The notes under the pieces were generated by a model, which was given only the letters and a program-made list of their open reading frames with translations, had not been told where the DNA came from and searched no databases. Made by a program: the position numbers and the translations under genes. A DNA stretch of 64,000 nt, from positions 442,511-506,510 of the forward strand of contig CALSSL010000001.1 of assembly GCA_943789005.1 (NCBI GenBank). The letters are read 5' to 3'. Shown piece by piece: positions 17,756-27,433 of this stretch. Source of the stretch: an uncultured SAR86 cluster bacterium (GTDB lineage Bacteria > Pseudomonadota > Gammaproteobacteria > Magnimaribacterales > D2472). How positions within the stretch are numbered: the stretch's first letter is position 1; each line of letters opens with the position of its first letter.

Positions 17756-18644
17756 CGAGCAATTCATAGATAAAGATATAAACCTTTACCTGACTTATAT
17801 ATTTGAAGTTAAAAATCTCTCTCAAAATACAACAAGCTCCTACAAAAGAGACCTTCAAAAATTATCAATATTCTTGCATTCGATAAACGTTAAAAATTAT
17901 AACGAAATTGATGACGGAGTTTGTACTAGCTGGCTTGGCAAACTCTACTCTCTAGAAAATAACCCAAAAACGATACAAAGACATCTTTCTTCTGCAAAGG
18001 GATTTTTTAAGTTTTTAAAGAAGAACTCGATAATAGACTCTTCTCCTTTTGATTTAGTAAAAGCTCCAAAATCCCCAAGCTACCTTCCAGAAGTTTTATC
18101 ACCAGAAGATGTAAGCCAATTATTAAACTTTAAACCTTCAGATGCATTAGAAATTAGAGATTTGGCTATTGTGGAATTAATGTATTCGTCTGGCTTAAGA
18201 GTATCTGAAACTGCAAATATTAATCTAGACGACTTTGAAGAAGAAATGTCTTTTCTTAGAGTATTGGGTAAAGGTGCAAAAACTAGGCTTGTGCCGATTG
18301 GAAGATATGCAAAAAATGCTATTGATAATTGGATTAATGAAAGGACTAAATATTCTGAAGACACAAATGCGCTTTTTATAAGCTTAAAAGGGAGTAGGCT
18401 TAGTGTTCGAAGTATCCAGTTGAGGCTAAAGAGGCTTGCTCTCAAGCAGGGCCTTCCTCCAGTCCATCCTCACATGCTAAGACATAGCTTTGCTACTCAT
18501 ATGCTTGAATCAAGTGGTGATCTCAGAACAATTCAAGAGCTTCTTGGTCATAGCTCCTTATCTACAACTCAAATTTATACAAAGTTAGATTACCAGCATT
18601 TGGTAAAAATCTATGATCAAGCTCATCCAAGGGCTAAAAAATGA
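17748..18644 (+). CDS. xerC: Tyrosine recombinase XerC
   Basis: Site-specific recombinase that resolves chromosome dimers at dif with XerD. 298 residues. Catalytic residues are visible: Arg in YSSGLRVSE, Lys in GKGAKTRLVPIG, His and Arg in HPHMLRHSFATH, His in LGHSSLSTTQIY, with Tyr just after. The N-terminal SAM-like DNA-binding domain covers residues ~5-95. XerC rather than XerD is assigned from the dapF-DUF484 context. Confidence 0.95.
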   Translation: MPSEQFIDKDINLYLTYIFEVKNLSQNTTSSYKRDLQKLSIFLHSINVKNYNEIDDGVCTSWLGKLYSLENNPKTIQRHLSSAKGFFKFLKKNSIIDSSPFDLVKAPKSPSYLPEVLSPEDVSQLLNFKPSDALEIRDLAIVELMYSSGLRVSETANINLDDFEEEMSFLRVLGKGAKTRLVPIGRYAKNAIDNWINERTKYSEDTNALFISLKGSRLSVRSIQLRLKRLALKQGLPPVHPHMLRHSFATHMLESSGDLRTIQELLGHSSLSTTQIYTKLDYQHLVKIYDQAHPRAKK

Positions 18645-19342
18645 AAAAAGTTAAACTCATAACTTTTGATCTTGACGATACTCTTTGGGATAACGGCCCC
18701 ACTATTACAAATGCAGAAATATTCACAAGGAAATGGATTGAAAAAAGGGTGGGAAGGGTTGAGTGGGGCAGTTTTGAGGATTTTCTTAACCTAAGAAAGG
18801 ATTTAATTAGAGAAGATCCTAGTATTGCTTGGGATATAAGCAAATTAAGAAAAGAGATTTTTAAAAAGAAAATTAACCATTTTGTTACATCTTCTGAAGC
18901 TGAGGTTTTGGCAAATGATGCTTTTAATATTTTTATAAACAAAAGACATGAGATTGAATTCTATGATGGTGTGGCTAATGCTTTAAAATCTCTTTCTATG
19001 AATTATTCTTTAGGTGTTTTAACAAATGGGAATGCAGATATTTATAGATTTGAGATAGGAAAATATTTTGATTTTTCTATAAGCTCCCTTGAAGCAAAAG
19101 ATAGCAAGCCAAATAGATCACATTTTGATAAAGCTTTGCAAAAGATAGATGGAATAAGTTTTGTTGAAATGCTTCATATTGGTGATCATCAAATTAATGA
19201 TATTTTTGCAGCAAATCGACTGGGAATAAAAACTTTATGGTTTAATAATAAAAATACAGAATGGGCTCAAGCTTTTGAAAAGCCTAAAGATTTCTCAGAC
19301 TGGAATAAACTCCCAGAAATGATTGAAGAGCTATATGAGTAA
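18641..19342 (+). CDS. HAD-superfamily hydrolase, YigB-like
   Basis: Haloacid-dehalogenase-type phosphatase, 233 residues. Motif I is FDLDDTLWDN (nucleophile and acid Asp), motif II LTNGN, motif III the Lys in AKDSKPNRSHF, and motif IV HIGDHQINDI. In enterics the gene after xerC is yigB, an FMN phosphatase, so riboflavin metabolism is a reasonable but unproven guess. It overlaps xerC by 4 nt (ATGA). Confidence 0.88.
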   Translation: MKKVKLITFDLDDTLWDNGPTITNAEIFTRKWIEKRVGRVEWGSFEDFLNLRKDLIREDPSIAWDISKLRKEIFKKKINHFVTSSEAEVLANDAFNIFINKRHEIEFYDGVANALKSLSMNYSLGVLTNGNADIYRFEIGKYFDFSISSLEAKDSKPNRSHFDKALQKIDGISFVEMLHIGDHQINDIFAANRLGIKTLWFNNKNTEWAQAFEKPKDFSDWNKLPEMIEELYE

Positions 19343-19568
19343 CGATGATTTAACAAAAGCTATATTAAATGTTCTTAAAAAAGAATTAGGGGTTGTGGGT
19401 GATATTTTACCAACCGAACTATTAACCACTATAAAAAAAAATATTACGCCTGAGCTAGAGGAGCTCATAGACAAAAATGGCTATGTATCAAAGTCGAAAT
19501 ATGACTCTCTGGAAAGATTAGCTAAACAGCTTGAAAAAAGAATTATTGATTTAGAGAAAAATTTATAG
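19335..19568 (+). CDS. ubiK: Ubiquinone biosynthesis accessory factor UbiK (BMFP domain)
   Basis: 77-residue membrane-fusogenic (BMFP/DUF526) protein that binds UbiJ and helps ubiquinone synthesis. Visible: an N-terminal amphipathic segment around ELGVVGDILPTE, then a C-terminal coiled coil (YDSLERLAKQLEKRIIDLEKNL) as in UbiK/YqiC. I chose ATG 19335, giving an 8-nt overlap with the upstream phosphatase. Its partner gene ubiJ is at 3230. The protein is small and the match is by pattern, so confidence is moderate. Confidence 0.75.
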   Translation: MSNDDLTKAILNVLKKELGVVGDILPTELLTTIKKNITPELEELIDKNGYVSKSKYDSLERLAKQLEKRIIDLEKNL

Positions 19569-19961
19569 ACTAACGATATATTTTGATAGTTCTTTGATAT
19601 CACTGTCGGATAATGCAGCTGCCTGTGCATACATTAATGCGCTTTGAGGACCTCTCTCTATCTTATTCTTATATTCATTCAAAGAGTTGGCGATATATTC
19701 ACTCTTCGCATCTTTAAATGATGGGCCAATACCACCCTCTCCCTTTGCGCCATGACATGCTATACATCCACCATATAGCTTACTACCTTTAGATTCTTTA
19801 ACATCTGATAGACTCACAGCCACCGCTCCACAATCCTGTCCTTCAATACAGATATTTATATCAAGATGAATCCTCTCAACTACAGATTCATCATATTTTT
19901 TTCCATTAAATAAAAATATTGCGCATAAGGGCAAAACATATAGATAGTATTTATTTTTCAT
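19563..19961 (-). CDS. c-type cytochrome
   Basis: Monohaem cytochrome c of 132 residues. A hydrophobic N-terminus (YYLYVLPLCAIFLF) suggests a signal peptide or membrane anchor. The haem motif CIACH follows in KLYGGCIACHGAKGEGGIGPSF, and the distal Met is probably in SALMYAQAA. A Cys pair (CIEGQDC) before the haem domain is unusual. It is probably a periplasmic electron carrier for the oxidases. It lies just downstream of dsbA, and its stop overlaps the convergent ubiK stop by 6 nt. Confidence 0.85.
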   Translation of the reverse strand: MKNKYYLYVLPLCAIFLFNGKKYDESVVERIHLDINICIEGQDCGAVAVSLSDVKESKGSKLYGGCIACHGAKGEGGIGPSFKDAKSEYIANSLNEYKNKIERGPQSALMYAQAAALSDSDIKELSKYIVSL

Positions 19962-19968
19962 TTCTTTC

Positions 19969-20592
19969 CTATGAGTTTGGTCTTTGCAGCTCTACAACAT
20001 GATCAACAACTTTCAGCATGTCAGCAAAAGAACCTTTTGATTCAATTATATATGTCCCATCTACAACCATCATTGGTACAGCAGTTACTTTGATCTGCCT
20101 GGCATATTTAATACCTCTGTTAACTTTTTGCTTTACTGAGAATGAATTAAGATATTGTGATGTGACTTCAGGCGCAACTCCAAACTTAGCTAAAAATTTT
20201 TCAATGGCCTTTGGATTTTGTAAAAAATTACCTTCTTTGTGTATTGTTACAAAAACAGCAGAATGGGTAGATGGATCTAATTTTAAAGACTCTATAGTGT
20301 AATAAAGTGCGGCATGCAATTGATGAATTCCGCTCCATGTAATAGGCATCTTTGTTAATTTTGTATCTGATCCTTGCTTCTCTTTCCAGCTATTTATTGC
20401 TGGTTCAAATGAATAACAGTGTGCGCATCCATACCAAAAAGATTCTGTAACTTCGACTATCCCATCTTTTTTTACAGGCATAGGATTGTCTACCAATCTG
20501 TAGTCTTTTCCTAGCTTGTATTCAGCACTAATTGAGAGTGCAAATAATGCTAAGAATGAAAGTTTGGTTATATTTAATATAATATTTTTCAT
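19969..20592 (-). CDS. dsbA: Thiol:disulfide interchange protein DsbA
   Basis: Periplasmic thioredoxin-fold oxidase that introduces disulfides. 207 residues with a signal peptide (residues 1-23). The active site is C56-A-H-C59 in FWYGCAHCYSFEP, and the cis-proline loop TAVPMMV is present. The CAHC dipeptide differs from the E. coli CPHC. DsbB, its membrane reoxidant, is 5 kb away at 25202. The gene overlaps the end of cytochrome c4 by 4 nt, so both are co-transcribed. Confidence 0.94.
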   Translation of the reverse strand: MKNIILNITKLSFLALFALSISAEYKLGKDYRLVDNPMPVKKDGIVEVTESFWYGCAHCYSFEPAINSWKEKQGSDTKLTKMPITWSGIHQLHAALYYTIESLKLDPSTHSAVFVTIHKEGNFLQNPKAIEKFLAKFGVAPEVTSQYLNSFSVKQKVNRGIKYARQIKVTAVPMMVVDGTYIIESKGSFADMLKVVDHVVELQRPNS

Positions 20593-21254
20593 TTATAAAT
20601 TCCATGTATATAGTTGGCTAAAGCATCTATTTCTTTATCTGATAAATTTTCTGCAATTGATTGCATAACTAAAGCACCCTCACCCTCATTTCTTTCTTTA
20701 GATCTGTATGCTTTTAGAGTTGAAGTTAAATAGCCTATTTGCTGCCCCGCTAATGAAGGGTAACCAGCCAAAGCATTACCATCACCATAAACTGAGTGAC
20801 AAGAAGAACATGCTGGAATTTCTTTTTTCATATCTCCAAATCTATACAACATCTTTCCTAGACTCAACAAATCTTCATCATTTTTTGCTTGTCCAATAGA
20901 TGCTTTGTTTGAAGCATAAAAAGCTGCTATATCAAGTAAATCATTATCAGACAATGATTTAAGATATGGGGTAACAGTCATCATAAGAGCATTATTTCTT
21001 TCTTCGTATTTAAAATGTTTAAGTTGATCATATAAATATTTTTCATTCTGTCCGGCTAGCTTTGGCCAATCAGTATTAATACTGTTACCATCTTGGCCGT
21101 GGCATGCTGCACAAGATGCAACAAGTAATGAACCTTTTGATGAGTCTCCAGACTTGAATGTCTCAGGCATATCCTCAGGGCCTGATAGCTTTTCAGCCGC
21201 ATAAGTATTGAATGCAATGCTGAAGGAAGCAATAAATATCAAAAGTGATTTCAT
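20589..21254 (-). CDS. Cytochrome c4 (dihaem)
   Basis: Periplasmic dihaem cytochrome, 221 residues, donor to terminal oxidases. Signal peptide ends near AFNTYAA. Haem 1 is CAACHGQDG (residues 48-52), haem 2 is CSSCHSVYG in the second half; each half has its own axial Met (LMMTVTPYL, LVMQSIAEN). The two-domain duplication and place divergent from engB and before dsbA match the conserved gammaproteobacterial cc4-dsbA unit. Confidence 0.93.
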   Translation of the reverse strand: MKSLLIFIASFSIAFNTYAAEKLSGPEDMPETFKSGDSSKGSLLVASCAACHGQDGNSINTDWPKLAGQNEKYLYDQLKHFKYEERNNALMMTVTPYLKSLSDNDLLDIAAFYASNKASIGQAKNDEDLLSLGKMLYRFGDMKKEIPACSSCHSVYGDGNALAGYPSLAGQQIGYLTSTLKAYRSKERNEGEGALVMQSIAENLSDKEIDALANYIHGIYK

Positions 21255-21323
21255 ATAACTAAAATTAAGTATGTCTTTGTGATGTGTATTATAAACATAG
21301 GTTGGTATGATATAAACGTTTAA

Positions 21324-21908
21324 ATGAAAAACCTTTTTAAAGAATCTGAGTTTATGCTTGGAGTAACAAAGTTTAAAAACCTTCCGGATGATGTGGGTGA
21401 TGAGATTCTTTTGGCTGGAAGATCTAACGCTGGTAAATCAAGCGCGCTCAATGCCTTAACGGGCAACCCAAAATTAGCGAGAATAAGCAAAACTCCCGGA
21501 AGAACCACTGAAATTAATTTTTTTAAAGTTAATGATTCTTTAAAACTTGTTGATCTTCCAGGATATGGGTTTGCTAAATCAAGTTTTCATAAGAGAAAAG
21601 ATTGGGCCCCACTTTTAGAAGAATACTTCTTAAAAAGAGAGTCGCTTAAAGCAGTTGTTATATTCATGGATATTAGGCATCCGCTTAAGGATAGCGATAG
21701 GGACATGATTAATCTATGCAATACCTCGAATGCTCCATTCATACCGGTGCTAACCAAAAGCGACAAAATGTCTAATAATCAAAGAAATAAATCGATTGCA
21801 GAAGTAAATCGTCAAATGGAAGGAGTTGAAGCAATAGCGGTCTCATCTAAAGATATTTTAGGTTTTGACAAACTATCAAGGGCGATACTAGAATTTGTTA
21901 GTGCTTGA
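21324..21908 (+). CDS. engB: Ribosome biogenesis GTP-binding protein EngB (YsxC/YihA)
   Basis: Essential GTPase of 50S subunit assembly. 194 residues. G1 GRSNAGKSS, G2 within KTPGRTTEINFF, G3 DLPGYG, G4 TKSDK, G5 VSSKD. It is divergent from the cytochrome c4 gene across 69 nt. Its last codons overlap the following frame if that gene uses an upstream TTG or GTG. Confidence 0.96.
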   Translation: MKNLFKESEFMLGVTKFKNLPDDVGDEILLAGRSNAGKSSALNALTGNPKLARISKTPGRTTEINFFKVNDSLKLVDLPGYGFAKSSFHKRKDWAPLLEEYFLKRESLKAVVIFMDIRHPLKDSDRDMINLCNTSNAPFIPVLTKSDKMSNNQRNKSIAEVNRQMEGVEAIAVSSKDILGFDKLSRAILEFVSA

Positions 21909-21936
21909 ATATCAAAAAAATAATTGTGGCCTAACT

Positions 21937-22416
21937 ATGTCTGAAGGCCTTAAATGTTATTACGACTCATTCCCTGAATCGAAAGAGGTTTTTAAAGATA
22001 ATCCTGAATCAGGCAATCTTTTGAGGGATCATGATTGCACTCATATAATTTTTGGTCTTGATATATCCATCGATCAAGAAGCTATATTAGATACTTGGGT
22101 TCTTTGGGGCTCTTCATTTAAATGGAAGTATCTTTTAGGCTATTCAAAGCTACCTCAAATCAAAGAGCTTCAAAAAAACTTATTCAAAGAATTAGGTATA
22201 AAAGGTTTCTTAAAGCTTTACTGGAATACCATAGCAATTAAAAGAAAGGTAATTTTTAGAACCTTTAAAATGAAAAAAAAATGGCCTTTTCAAATGCCAG
22301 AAGAATATTTAGATATGAAGATATCTGACTTAAGAGAAATTCATGGCATAAAAGTTCTTTCTTCTGAGGAGCTAAATTACTTTCCAACTCAGTGGTCAGG
22401 ATCTATAAACAAATAA
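21937..22416 (+). CDS. Coq4-motif protein, putative ubiquinone-pathway factor
   Basis: 159 residues from ATG 21937; TTG 21895 or GTG 21901 would extend it. I do not recognise it from overall similarity, but it contains H32-D33-x2-H36-x11-E48 (HDCTH then Glu twelve residues on), which is exactly the metal-binding signature HDxxHx11E described for the Coq4 ubiquinone-biosynthesis family (PF05019). The Gly four residues after the second His also fits. The protein is shorter than typical Coq4. It has a basic, aromatic C-terminal half and no clear membrane helix. The window also contains ubiE, ubiJ, ubiB and ubiK. It abuts the convergent polA stop. Confidence 0.55.
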   Translation: MSEGLKCYYDSFPESKEVFKDNPESGNLLRDHDCTHIIFGLDISIDQEAILDTWVLWGSSFKWKYLLGYSKLPQIKELQKNLFKELGIKGFLKLYWNTIAIKRKVIFRTFKMKKKWPFQMPEEYLDMKISDLREIHGIKVLSSEELNYFPTQWSGSINK

Positions 22417-22418
22417 AT

Positions 22419-25136
22419 TTAATGTGCCTCATTCCAATTATCTCCAATAGCTGCATCTGCTATTAGAGGGATATCAAGCTTTACAGCACCCTCCATCATC
22501 TTTTTCATTATGGTTAAGACTTCTTCTCCATCTTTCTTGGGCGCTTCAAAAATTAACTCATCATGAACTTGCATTATCATTTTAACTTCTGGCATTTCTT
22601 TTTTTAGAAAAGTGTCAATATCGATCATTGCTTTTTTAATTATGTCCGCAGCAGACCCTTGAAGAGGCGCATTAATAGCTGCTCTTTCAGCAGCTTGTCT
22701 TCTTAAACCATTAGCAGCATTAATCTCGTTTAAATATAATCTTCTACCCATTATAGTTTCAACAAACATATCTTCTTTTGCCTGAGCTTTGGTGTTAGTC
22801 ATATAATCTTTAACACCTGTGTATCTATCAAAATAAGTATCGAGATACTTCTGTGCCTCTGCTCTGGGGATATCTAACTGTCTTGTAAGACCAAATGCTG
22901 ACATTCCATACATAAGGCCAAAATTTATTGCTTTGGCGCTTCTTCTTTGATCTTGAGTAACATCATCAAGATTGACTCCAAAAACTTCAGCAGCAGTCGC
23001 AGAGTGGACATCAAGACCTTTATTAAAAGCGTTGGTCAAATTTTTATCCTTTGAAAGATGGGCCATTATTCTTAATTCAATTTGTGAATAGTCAGCAGAT
23101 ATCAAAATGTTATTTTTATCTGGAATGAATGCCTCTCTTATTCTTCTTCCTTCTGCTGTTTTAATTGGTATGTTTTGAAGATTTGGTTCTGTGGAAGACA
23201 GTCTGCCTGTTGAAGTAACAGCTTGTTGATATGAGGTATGTATTCTTTTGCTTGATGGATTTTCTATCCTAATTAAGCTATCTGTATAGGTAGATTTTAA
23301 TTTAGCAAGAGTTCTATATTTAAGAATGATTTTTGGCAGCTCGTATTCCTCTGAAAGCCTTTGAAGGGTTTCTTCATTGGTTGATGGTTGGCCTTTAGGT
23401 GTCTTCTTTAGGACAGGCAGCTTAAGTTTCTCATACAATACCTCTAAGAGCTGCTTTGGAGAATCTAAATTAAACTCTATGCCAGAGATTTTGTATGCTT
23501 GCGCGGTTAAGTCTGAAATTTTTTTAGATAATTCTTTAGAGTGTTCTTTAAGTTTATCTTTATCTATTTTTGCACCATTTTGTTCCACTCTAGATAGAAC
23601 ATGTACTAAAGGGTATTCTAACTCTTGTAAAAGTTTTATTTGACTTGGCTTATCCTTAAGCAATTCATCTAACTTATTAAATAATCTTAGTGTTATATCT
23701 GCATCTTCAGCTGCATAATTTGATGCTATATCTATTTCTACTTCTGAAAAGCTAATCTGTTTTGAGGCAGTTCCAGCCACATCTCCATATTTAATAGTTT
23801 CATAATTTAAATAGTACATAGCGAGTTTATCCATGCCGTGTCTGGTTGCTGTGCTATTTAAAACATAAGACATTAGCATAGTGTCGGCATGAAACTTATC
23901 CATAACAATGCCATGTCTTGATAAAATTGGTAAATCAAACTTTAAATTTTGGCCCACAGCTTTCTCTTTATTTCTTTCTATTGCTTTGCCTATTTCATCT
24001 ATGACTTCTTGAAGGGTTAGTTGTTCTGGACACCCTTCATAATTATGGCCAATTGGTATGTAACAGCCTGAATTTTCTTTTACTGACAGAGATATTCCAA
24101 CCAAATTTGCTGTTACTGTATCTAGAGAATCTGTTTCTGTATCGATTGCAAAAACCTTACATTTATCTAATTTTTTAGCCCAATCTTTAAGATCTTTTTT
24201 AGTGAAAAGAGTTTTATAGTTATTATTACTATCAACATGACTCTTTTCTTGTAGATCATTTGATGCTTCATTTGTCGCAGGGGATTGCTTAAAAGAATTT
24301 TTAGCTATAGGCCTAAACTCTAGGTCAGAAAATAACTCATCAAGTTTTTCTTGATTGGGATTAAGCTCTAATAAACTTTCAAAGCTTGCGCCAATATCAA
24401 CATCTTCTTTTAAAGAAACTAGCTCTATATTTCTATCAAGCTCATTCAAAGAATTTCTTAAATTTTCTCCAACCACCCCTTTTATTGATTCTGCATTTGA
24501 TTTAATGCCTTCAAGATTTTTGAACTCCATTAGCCATTTTGCAGCAGTTTTTTGTCCGACTTTGGGCACTCCGGGAATGTTGTCTGATGCATCCCCAACA
24601 AGTGCTAGCATGTCTCTGATTTGGTTTGGTTTTACGCCAAACTTTTCAAATACTTTATCCTCATTAAATATTTGATGGGTCATTGTATTCATTATTGTTG
24701 TGCTAGGATCTTCAACTAACTGCATTAGATCTTTATCTAGTGATGAAATAACAGCCTTTAAATTCTTATCTTTAGCTGTTCTTACTAATGTTGCAATAAC
24801 ATCATCTGCTTCAACACCTTCTATTTCAATTAAAGGAAATCCAATTGCTTTACAAATATCTTTTAATGGCTTCAGTTGCTCTCTTAAGTCATCTGGCATG
24901 GGGGGCCTATTAGACTTATATTCCTTATAAATTTCATTTCTAAATGTCTTTCCTTTTGCATCAAAGACTACGATTATTGGCGACCCCTCACTATCTTTTT
25001 TTAAAGTCATCAACATATTGGTGACTCCCTTTATTGCTCCGGTAGGCTGTCCTTTTGAGGTGCTTAATGGTGGCATCGCATGATAAGCACGATAAAGATA
25101 TGAAGAGCCATCGATTATAAAAATTCTATCTTTCAT
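22419..25136 (-). CDS. polA: DNA polymerase I
   Basis: Repair and Okazaki-fragment polymerase, 905 residues, three domains. The N-terminal 5'-3' flap nuclease (residues 1-290) opens IIDGSSYLYRAYHAM and has GVEADDVIATL and LVGDASDNIPGV. The proofreading domain keeps its acidic residues: FAIDTETDSLD, LKFDLPIL, YAAEDADIT. The polymerase domain has SADYSQIELRIMAHLS (motif A), RRSAKAINFGLMYGMS (motif B, O-helix) and MQVHDELIFE (motif C). All activities therefore look intact. Divergent from dsbB. Confidence 0.97.
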   Translation of the reverse strand: MKDRIFIIDGSSYLYRAYHAMPPLSTSKGQPTGAIKGVTNMLMTLKKDSEGSPIIVVFDAKGKTFRNEIYKEYKSNRPPMPDDLREQLKPLKDICKAIGFPLIEIEGVEADDVIATLVRTAKDKNLKAVISSLDKDLMQLVEDPSTTIMNTMTHQIFNEDKVFEKFGVKPNQIRDMLALVGDASDNIPGVPKVGQKTAAKWLMEFKNLEGIKSNAESIKGVVGENLRNSLNELDRNIELVSLKEDVDIGASFESLLELNPNQEKLDELFSDLEFRPIAKNSFKQSPATNEASNDLQEKSHVDSNNNYKTLFTKKDLKDWAKKLDKCKVFAIDTETDSLDTVTANLVGISLSVKENSGCYIPIGHNYEGCPEQLTLQEVIDEIGKAIERNKEKAVGQNLKFDLPILSRHGIVMDKFHADTMLMSYVLNSTATRHGMDKLAMYYLNYETIKYGDVAGTASKQISFSEVEIDIASNYAAEDADITLRLFNKLDELLKDKPSQIKLLQELEYPLVHVLSRVEQNGAKIDKDKLKEHSKELSKKISDLTAQAYKISGIEFNLDSPKQLLEVLYEKLKLPVLKKTPKGQPSTNEETLQRLSEEYELPKIILKYRTLAKLKSTYTDSLIRIENPSSKRIHTSYQQAVTSTGRLSSTEPNLQNIPIKTAEGRRIREAFIPDKNNILISADYSQIELRIMAHLSKDKNLTNAFNKGLDVHSATAAEVFGVNLDDVTQDQRRSAKAINFGLMYGMSAFGLTRQLDIPRAEAQKYLDTYFDRYTGVKDYMTNTKAQAKEDMFVETIMGRRLYLNEINAANGLRRQAAERAAINAPLQGSAADIIKKAMIDIDTFLKKEMPEVKMIMQVHDELIFEAPKKDGEEVLTIMKKMMEGAVKLDIPLIADAAIGDNWNEAH

Positions 25137-25201
25137 ATTAGTTTTATTGCCTAAGATGTATTATGTGTATGTATTTTTAAAAAATAAATTGGTTTATTTA
25201 T

Positions 25202-25714
25202 ATGATTAATCATCTCAAAAGCTTTATTAAATCAGTGTATCAAAACTATTTCGAAATAGCCTCTTGTTTGGGCGCATCTGCAATAATTTTATTAGCCATA
25301 ATAATGGATAATGTTCTTGGGCTTGAAGCATGTCCAATGTGCATAATGACTAGATATATATTTGGGATGGTTGCTGTGATATCTCTAATTGGAATTATTA
25401 CAGATAAATTTTTCGTTATAAATAAATTGCTTATAGCTTTTTCTTCGATTGCAGGCCTTGCTGTAACAGGAAAGCAAATTTATCTTCAAAATCTGAGCGA
25501 AGAGCAAATTTCTAACTTGTCGATGGGTTGCGGCATGCCTCTTAATGTTCAAATAGAGTATTTTGGTTTTTTTGGTGGTATTGCAAATGCATTCAAGGGC
25601 GGCCCAACCTGCGCAGAAGTTAATTGGGAGTTTATTTTTAATTTTGCAGAGTGGGGCTTCATTTTTTTTATAGTATTTTTTATGGCCTCAGTTCTAAAAA
25701 TTATTAAGCCATAA
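25202..25714 (+). CDS. dsbB: Disulfide bond formation protein DsbB
   Basis: Four-helix inner-membrane quinone reductase that reoxidises DsbA. 170 residues. The first redox pair is ACPMCIMTRY (CxxC), and the second periplasmic loop has two cysteines, MGCGMPL and GPTCAEVNWEF. Hydrophobic segments lie at about residues 18-36, 47-64, 72-86 and 145-166. It passes electrons to ubiquinone and so links to the ubi genes nearby. Confidence 0.93.
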   Translation: MINHLKSFIKSVYQNYFEIASCLGASAIILLAIIMDNVLGLEACPMCIMTRYIFGMVAVISLIGIITDKFFVINKLLIAFSSIAGLAVTGKQIYLQNLSEEQISNLSMGCGMPLNVQIEYFGFFGGIANAFKGGPTCAEVNWEFIFNFAEWGFIFFIVFFMASVLKIIKP

Positions 25715-25758
25715 AATTATCTTTTTTGTAATAAAACTACATATTAAATCCTGATGAG

Positions 25759-25780
25759 AGCTTTTAATTAAGCTTTTTTT
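25759..25780 (+). terminator. Possible intrinsic terminator after dsbB
   Basis: AGCTT (25759-25763) and AAGCT (25770-25774) can pair around a 6-nt loop, followed by a run of T to 25780. The stem is short and AT-rich, so the call is weak, but it is placed 45 nt after the dsbB stop and before pckA. Confidence 0.4.
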
Positions 25781-25849
25781 ATAACGTTTGACTAAAAGTT
25801 ATGCTTATTATTAAATTCACTACATATATGTAAATATTTTACAGTTATA

Positions 25850-25855
25850 TATAAT
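25850..25855 (+). promoter_or_regulatory. Candidate -10 element upstream of pckA
   Basis: A perfect TATAAT 28 nt before the pckA ATG. No good -35 hexamer sits 16-18 nt upstream, so activation or a different start is possible. The 169-nt gap 25715-25883 holds this, the weak terminator and no gene. Confidence 0.35.
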
Positions 25856-25883
25856 TATAGAACACAATAGGTATAGAGATAAT

Positions 25884-27425
25884 ATGAGGAATATGGATAG
25901 CATCAAGGCCCAGCACCTTTCTAGTGAAGAGTTAATAAAAGAAGCTGTTAGAAATAATGAGGGGGTTGTTGCAAGCAATGGAGCATTTTCAACTACGACC
26001 GGGGGGAGAACGGGTCGAAGTCCAAATGATAGATTTATTGTTCAAGAACCAACTACAGCTGATCTAATTGACTGGGGTGATATTAATAGGCCTTTTGAAT
26101 CAAATAAATTTGATCTCCTTTGGAATAAAGTAGAAGCATATTTAACAAAGAAAAATAGATATGTATCACATTTACATGTAGGCTCACACGAAGATCACTA
26201 TCTACCTATAAAAGTTACAACTGAAACTGCTTGGCATGGGCTGTTTGCAAGATTAATCTTTGTAGTACCAGATCAATACAACCCTTCTAATAAGCAAGAA
26301 TGGGAAATATTAAGCGCATCTAACTTTGAGTGTATTTCTGAAGAAGATGGCACAAACTCAGAGGGTTGTGTAATTATAAATTTTGCTAAAAGAAGAGTGC
26401 TTTTAGCAGGTATGAAATATGCAGGTGAGTTAAAAAAATCTATGTTTTCTGTGCAAAACTTTTTACTACCCGAAAAAGATGTTTTGCCAATGCATTGCTC
26501 AGCAAATGTTAATTCAGATGGAAGGGTAGCATTATTTTTTGGTCTATCTGGTACTGGCAAAACCACTCTCTCTGCTGATCCAGGCTGCTCATTGGTTGGT
26601 GATGATGAGCATGGCTGGAGCGATGGATCTGTTTTTAATTTTGAGGGCGGCTGTTATGCAAAAACAATAGACCTTTCAGAGAAAAATGAGCCAGTAATTT
26701 TTAAGGCAATTAGGCATGGCAGTATTATTGAGAATGTATATTTAGATGATACTAATACTCCAGACTACTACAACACAACTTTGTCTGAGAATGGTCGTTG
26801 TTGCTATCCAAGATCACACATAGATAATGCCATAAAAGAAAATGCTGCCGGAGAACCTGAAACGGTTATATTCCTTACTTGTGATCTTGCTGGATTAATA
26901 CCACCCGTATCAATTCTCTCCAAAGAAGCTGCTGCATATCATTTCCTAAGTGGTTACACCGCAAAAGTTGGGTCAACTGAGATAGGATCTAACTCATCTA
27001 TTGAATCAACTTTTTCAACATGTTTTGGTGCGCCTTTCTTTCCCAGGCCAGCTGGAGTTTATGCTGACCTGTTGATGAAAAGAGTTGAGTCATATAACTC
27101 TAAAGTTTTTCTAGTAAATACTGGATGGACTGGAGGCCCATATGGAACGGGCTCAAGATTTTCGATACCCACAACTAGAAGGATAGTAAATGCGATTCAA
27201 AATGGTGAATTAGATAATGTTGAGACGCAATATATACCTGGATTAAATCTTAACGTGCCTAAAAATGTTGAGGGAGTAGACCCTGTTTTATTAAACCCAG
27301 AGGAAACTTGGCAAAGCCATAAAGAATATCAAATGTATTTAAGTGAGCTGGTTAAAAAATTCCAAGATAACTTTAAAAAATTTGACGTTGGTCATGATAT
27401 TATCTCCGCTGGGCCAAAATTTTAG
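25884..27425 (+). CDS. pckA: Phosphoenolpyruvate carboxykinase (ATP)
   Basis: Gluconeogenic conversion of oxaloacetate and ATP to phosphoenolpyruvate, CO2 and ADP. 513 residues. Visible: [12 protein letters not shown] near the start, the PEPCK kinase-1a P-loop [14 protein letters not shown], the kinase-2 metal site [21 protein letters not shown], and [18 protein letters not shown]. It may start at the ATG at 25884 or at the next ATG, nine bases on. With tkt, pgk and aldolase in the window, it fits growth on non-sugar carbon. Confidence 0.96.
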   Translation: MRNMDSIKAQHLSSEELIKEAVRNNEGVVASNGAFSTTTGGRTGRSPNDRFIVQEPTTADLIDWGDINRPFESNKFDLLWNKVEAYLTKKNRYVSHLHVGSHEDHYLPIKVTTETAWHGLFARLIFVVPDQYNPSNKQEWEILSASNFECISEEDGTNSEGCVIINFAKRRVLLAGMKYAGELKKSMFSVQNFLLPEKDVLPMHCSANVNSDGRVALFFGLSGTGKTTLSADPGCSLVGDDEHGWSDGSVFNFEGGCYAKTIDLSEKNEPVIFKAIRHGSIIENVYLDDTNTPDYYNTTLSENGRCCYPRSHIDNAIKENAAGEPETVIFLTCDLAGLIPPVSILSKEAAAYHFLSGYTAKVGSTEIGSNSSIESTFSTCFGAPFFPRPAGVYADLLMKRVESYNSKVFLVNTGWTGGPYGTGSRFSIPTTRRIVNAIQNGELDNVETQYIPGLNLNVPKNVEGVDPVLLNPEETWQSHKEYQMYLSELVKKFQDNFKKFDVGHDIISAGPKF

Positions 27426-27433
27426 AGACACCT

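Noticed and set aside
18080-18445. 121-residue minus-strand frame inside xerC
   Set aside because: Antisense shadow of an intact recombinase; low-complexity hydrophobic and serine-rich composition.
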